This document shows positions 62,725-64,000 of a stretch of DNA of 64,000 nucleotides, in pieces (position 1 is the first letter of the stretch; every line of letters begins with the position of its first letter). Origin of the DNA: Planotetraspora phitsanulokensis (GTDB taxonomy: Bacteria > Actinomycetota > Actinomycetes > Streptosporangiales > Streptosporangiaceae). The stretch lies in NCBI RefSeq assembly GCF_016863295.1, contig NZ_BOOP01000029.1, forward strand, positions 111,458 through 175,457, in the 5' to 3' direction. Position numbers and translations under genes: made by a program. The notes beneath the pieces were generated by a model. That model saw only the letters and a program-made list of their open reading frames with translations, had not been told where the DNA came from and ran no database searches.

Positions 62725-63447
62725 ATGGCCACCACACGGCCGTACGTGCTGCTGTCCGCCGCGGTGAGCGTCGACGGCTACCTCGACGACGCCGACCGCG
62801 AGCGGCTCCTGTTGTCCAGCGGCGAGGACTTCGACCGGGTCGACGCGGTGCGCGCCGACGTCGACGCCATCCTCCTCGGGGCCACGGCCGTGCGCCGCGA
62901 CAACCCGCGACTGCTGGTCGGCTCGGCGGAGCGGCGGGCCGCCCGCCTGGCGCGAGGCCTGCCCGAGCACCCCATGAAGGTGGTGGTCACCGGCTCCGGC
63001 GACCTGGACCCGTCACTGGCCCTGTGGCACTGCGGCGGTGCGAAGCTGGTCGTCACCGTCGACGCCGCGCTGGCGCGGGTGCGCGCCACGCTCGGCCCGC
63101 TCGCCGACGTGGTGAGCACGGGCCCCGCCGTCGACTGGACGCAGGTCCTCGACGAGCTGGGCAGGCGCGGAGTTCGCCGCCTCATGGTCGAGGGCGGCGG
63201 CTCAGTGCACACTCAGCTGATGTCGGGGAACCTCGCCGACGAGATGCACGTGGCGGTGGCGCCCCTCCTGGTCGGCCAGGCGGACGCGCCGCGCTTTCTG
63301 GGACCCGCCGCGTATCCGGGCGGCTCGCTCGCCCGGATGAGGCTGGTGGAGGCCCGCCTGGTCGGCGACGTCGTGCTGCTGCGCTACTTCCCCAAGGAGC
63401 GTTCGGCCGGCGTCACACGTGGTCACGCCAGGAATGCCGCGGGATGA
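62725..63447 (+). CDS. RibD C-terminal-like pyrimidine reductase (dihydrofolate-reductase fold)
   Basis: A 240-residue reductase from ATG 62725, preceded by GGGGAG. Features of Rib[75 protein letters not shown] and [12 protein letters not shown]. There is no deaminase domain. It should reduce the ribosyl side chain of the RibA-derived pyrimidine. RibA/RibD_C pairs like this occur in riboflavin-like or specialised-metabolite pathways. Last 15 residues are low-complexity. Confidence 0.85.
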   Translation: MATTRPYVLLSAAVSVDGYLDDADRERLLLSSGEDFDRVDAVRADVDAILLGATAVRRDNPRLLVGSAERRAARLARGLPEHPMKVVVTGSGDLDPSLALWHCGGAKLVVTVDAALARVRATLGPLADVVSTGPAVDWTQVLDELGRRGVRRLMVEGGGSVHTQLMSGNLADEMHVAVAPLLVGQADAPRFLGPAAYPGGSLARMRLVEARLVGDVVLLRYFPKERSAGVTRGHARNAAG

Positions 63448-63581
63448 ACCCGCGCGCCTCCCGCGCGGTCCTCGGTGCGATTCATCGCCGCCAAGACCAC
63501 GAGACCGAAGGCTATGGCCAGTACGCGCACCTGTTCGACGCGGCTCCCGGCCCGGCGGCATCCGGGGGAGGTGTCGCATGA
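63444..63581 (+). pseudogene. msrB: MsrB C-terminal remnant
   Basis: SVRFI in one frame and [14 protein letters not shown] in the next reproduce the end of MsrB (typically ..SASLRFIxRDDLExEGYGxY..) with a frameshift. Its TGA (63579-63581) overlaps the msrA ATG, as expected for an ancestral msrB-msrA operon. The middle of msrB is missing, replaced by the ribA/RibD-like pair. Confidence 0.7.
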
Positions 63582-64000
63582 CCACGTGCGGGGTGAACTA
63601 CCAGCCCGAGACCGCGGTCCTCGCCGGCGGTTGCTTCTGGGGTATGCAGGACCACCTGTTGCGCAAGAAGGACGGGGTGTCGTCGACTCGGGTGGGCTAC
63701 ACCGGCGGCGAGAACGAGTACCCCACTTATCGGAACCATCCCGGCCATGCCGAAGCAGTCGAGATCGTCTACGACCCGCTGCAGATCACCTACCGCGAAC
63801 TGCTGGAGTTCTTCTTCCAGGTCCACGACCCGACGACCCTGAACAGGCAGGGCAATGACGTCGGGACGAGCTACCGCTCGGCGATCTTCTACCAGAACGA
63901 GCAACGCGCGATATCGCCAACGCCACGATCAAAGACGTCGAGACCAGCGGTCTGTGGCCCGGCACGGTCGTTACGGAGGTGACCCCTACCGGGAGGTTCT
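63578..64000 (+). pseudogene. msrA: Peptide methionine sulfoxide reductase MsrA, frameshifted, runs off the window
   Basis: ATG 63578 with GGGGGAGG upstream. [11 protein letters not shown] holds the catalytic cysteine, followed by [72 protein letters not shown], all typical of MsrA. Near 63905 the frame shifts: the true continuation ([26 protein letters not shown]) is in another frame, and the ATG frame ends at 63982. If no sequencing error is involved, the product lacks its C-terminal part. Confidence 0.75.

Overview
The window is high-GC actinomycete DNA, probably a filamentous Streptosporangiales-type genome, although genus cannot be fixed from sequence alone. The evidence is a Streptomyces-style integrative-element transfer module, SigJ, several LuxR/HisKA_3 two-component systems, frequent GTG starts, 4-base gene overlaps and leaderless -10 boxes.

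Positions 1 to about 20.8 kb are an accessory region. It opens with the transfer end of an actinomycete integrative and conjugative element: a partial TraB/FtsK translocase, two small genes, and a divergent GntR/UTRA repressor with three operator-like sites spaced exactly 42 bp apart. A lower-GC stretch (4.5-11.9 kb) follows. It carries a soluble Ser/Thr kinase paired with an unrecognised 475-residue protein, a PD-(D/E)XK protein with an inserted helix-turn-helix-like segment, a DUF3800 protein, an HNH nuclease and small membrane proteins, and it looks like a defence island. From 11.2 to 20.1 kb there is an array of five copies of the 3' end of tRNA-Val(CAC). These bracket four cargo cassettes, and three of the cassettes end in related antitoxin/RelE-like toxin modules, of which only the last has an intact toxin. 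A tRNA-Pro(GGG) 3' remnant at 20.74 kb marks a further scar.

From 21.2 to 27 kb there is a DUF190/cation-proton antiporter pair and then a graveyard of broken transposases around an intact class A beta-lactamase. From 27.4 to 53.2 kb the content is mostly transport and signalling: a LuxR/histidine kinase pair with a two-gene ABC exporter, a secreted M28 peptidase, a DUF417 membrane protein, an ArsR regulator in a rearranged locus, an NMT1/SsuA-like ABC importer divergent from a CitA/DcuS-type two-component system, an orphan kdpA, a cation transporter, a lipoprotein plus double-ATPase/FtsX permease operon convergent with an OmpR-type two-component system, and a second LuxR/HisKA_3 pair.

From 53.5 to 64 kb there are a GT39 mannosyltransferase-like protein, a secreted metallophosphoesterase, a SigJ/carboxymuconolactone-decarboxylase-like pair (the latter without its cysteine pair), a degenerate tRNA-Ala 3' end, wrbA, an SDR, and a striking locus in which a GTP cyclohydrolase II / RibD-like pair interrupts an msrB-msrA operon. 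Gene fragments are common throughout, pointing to repeated insertion and decay.
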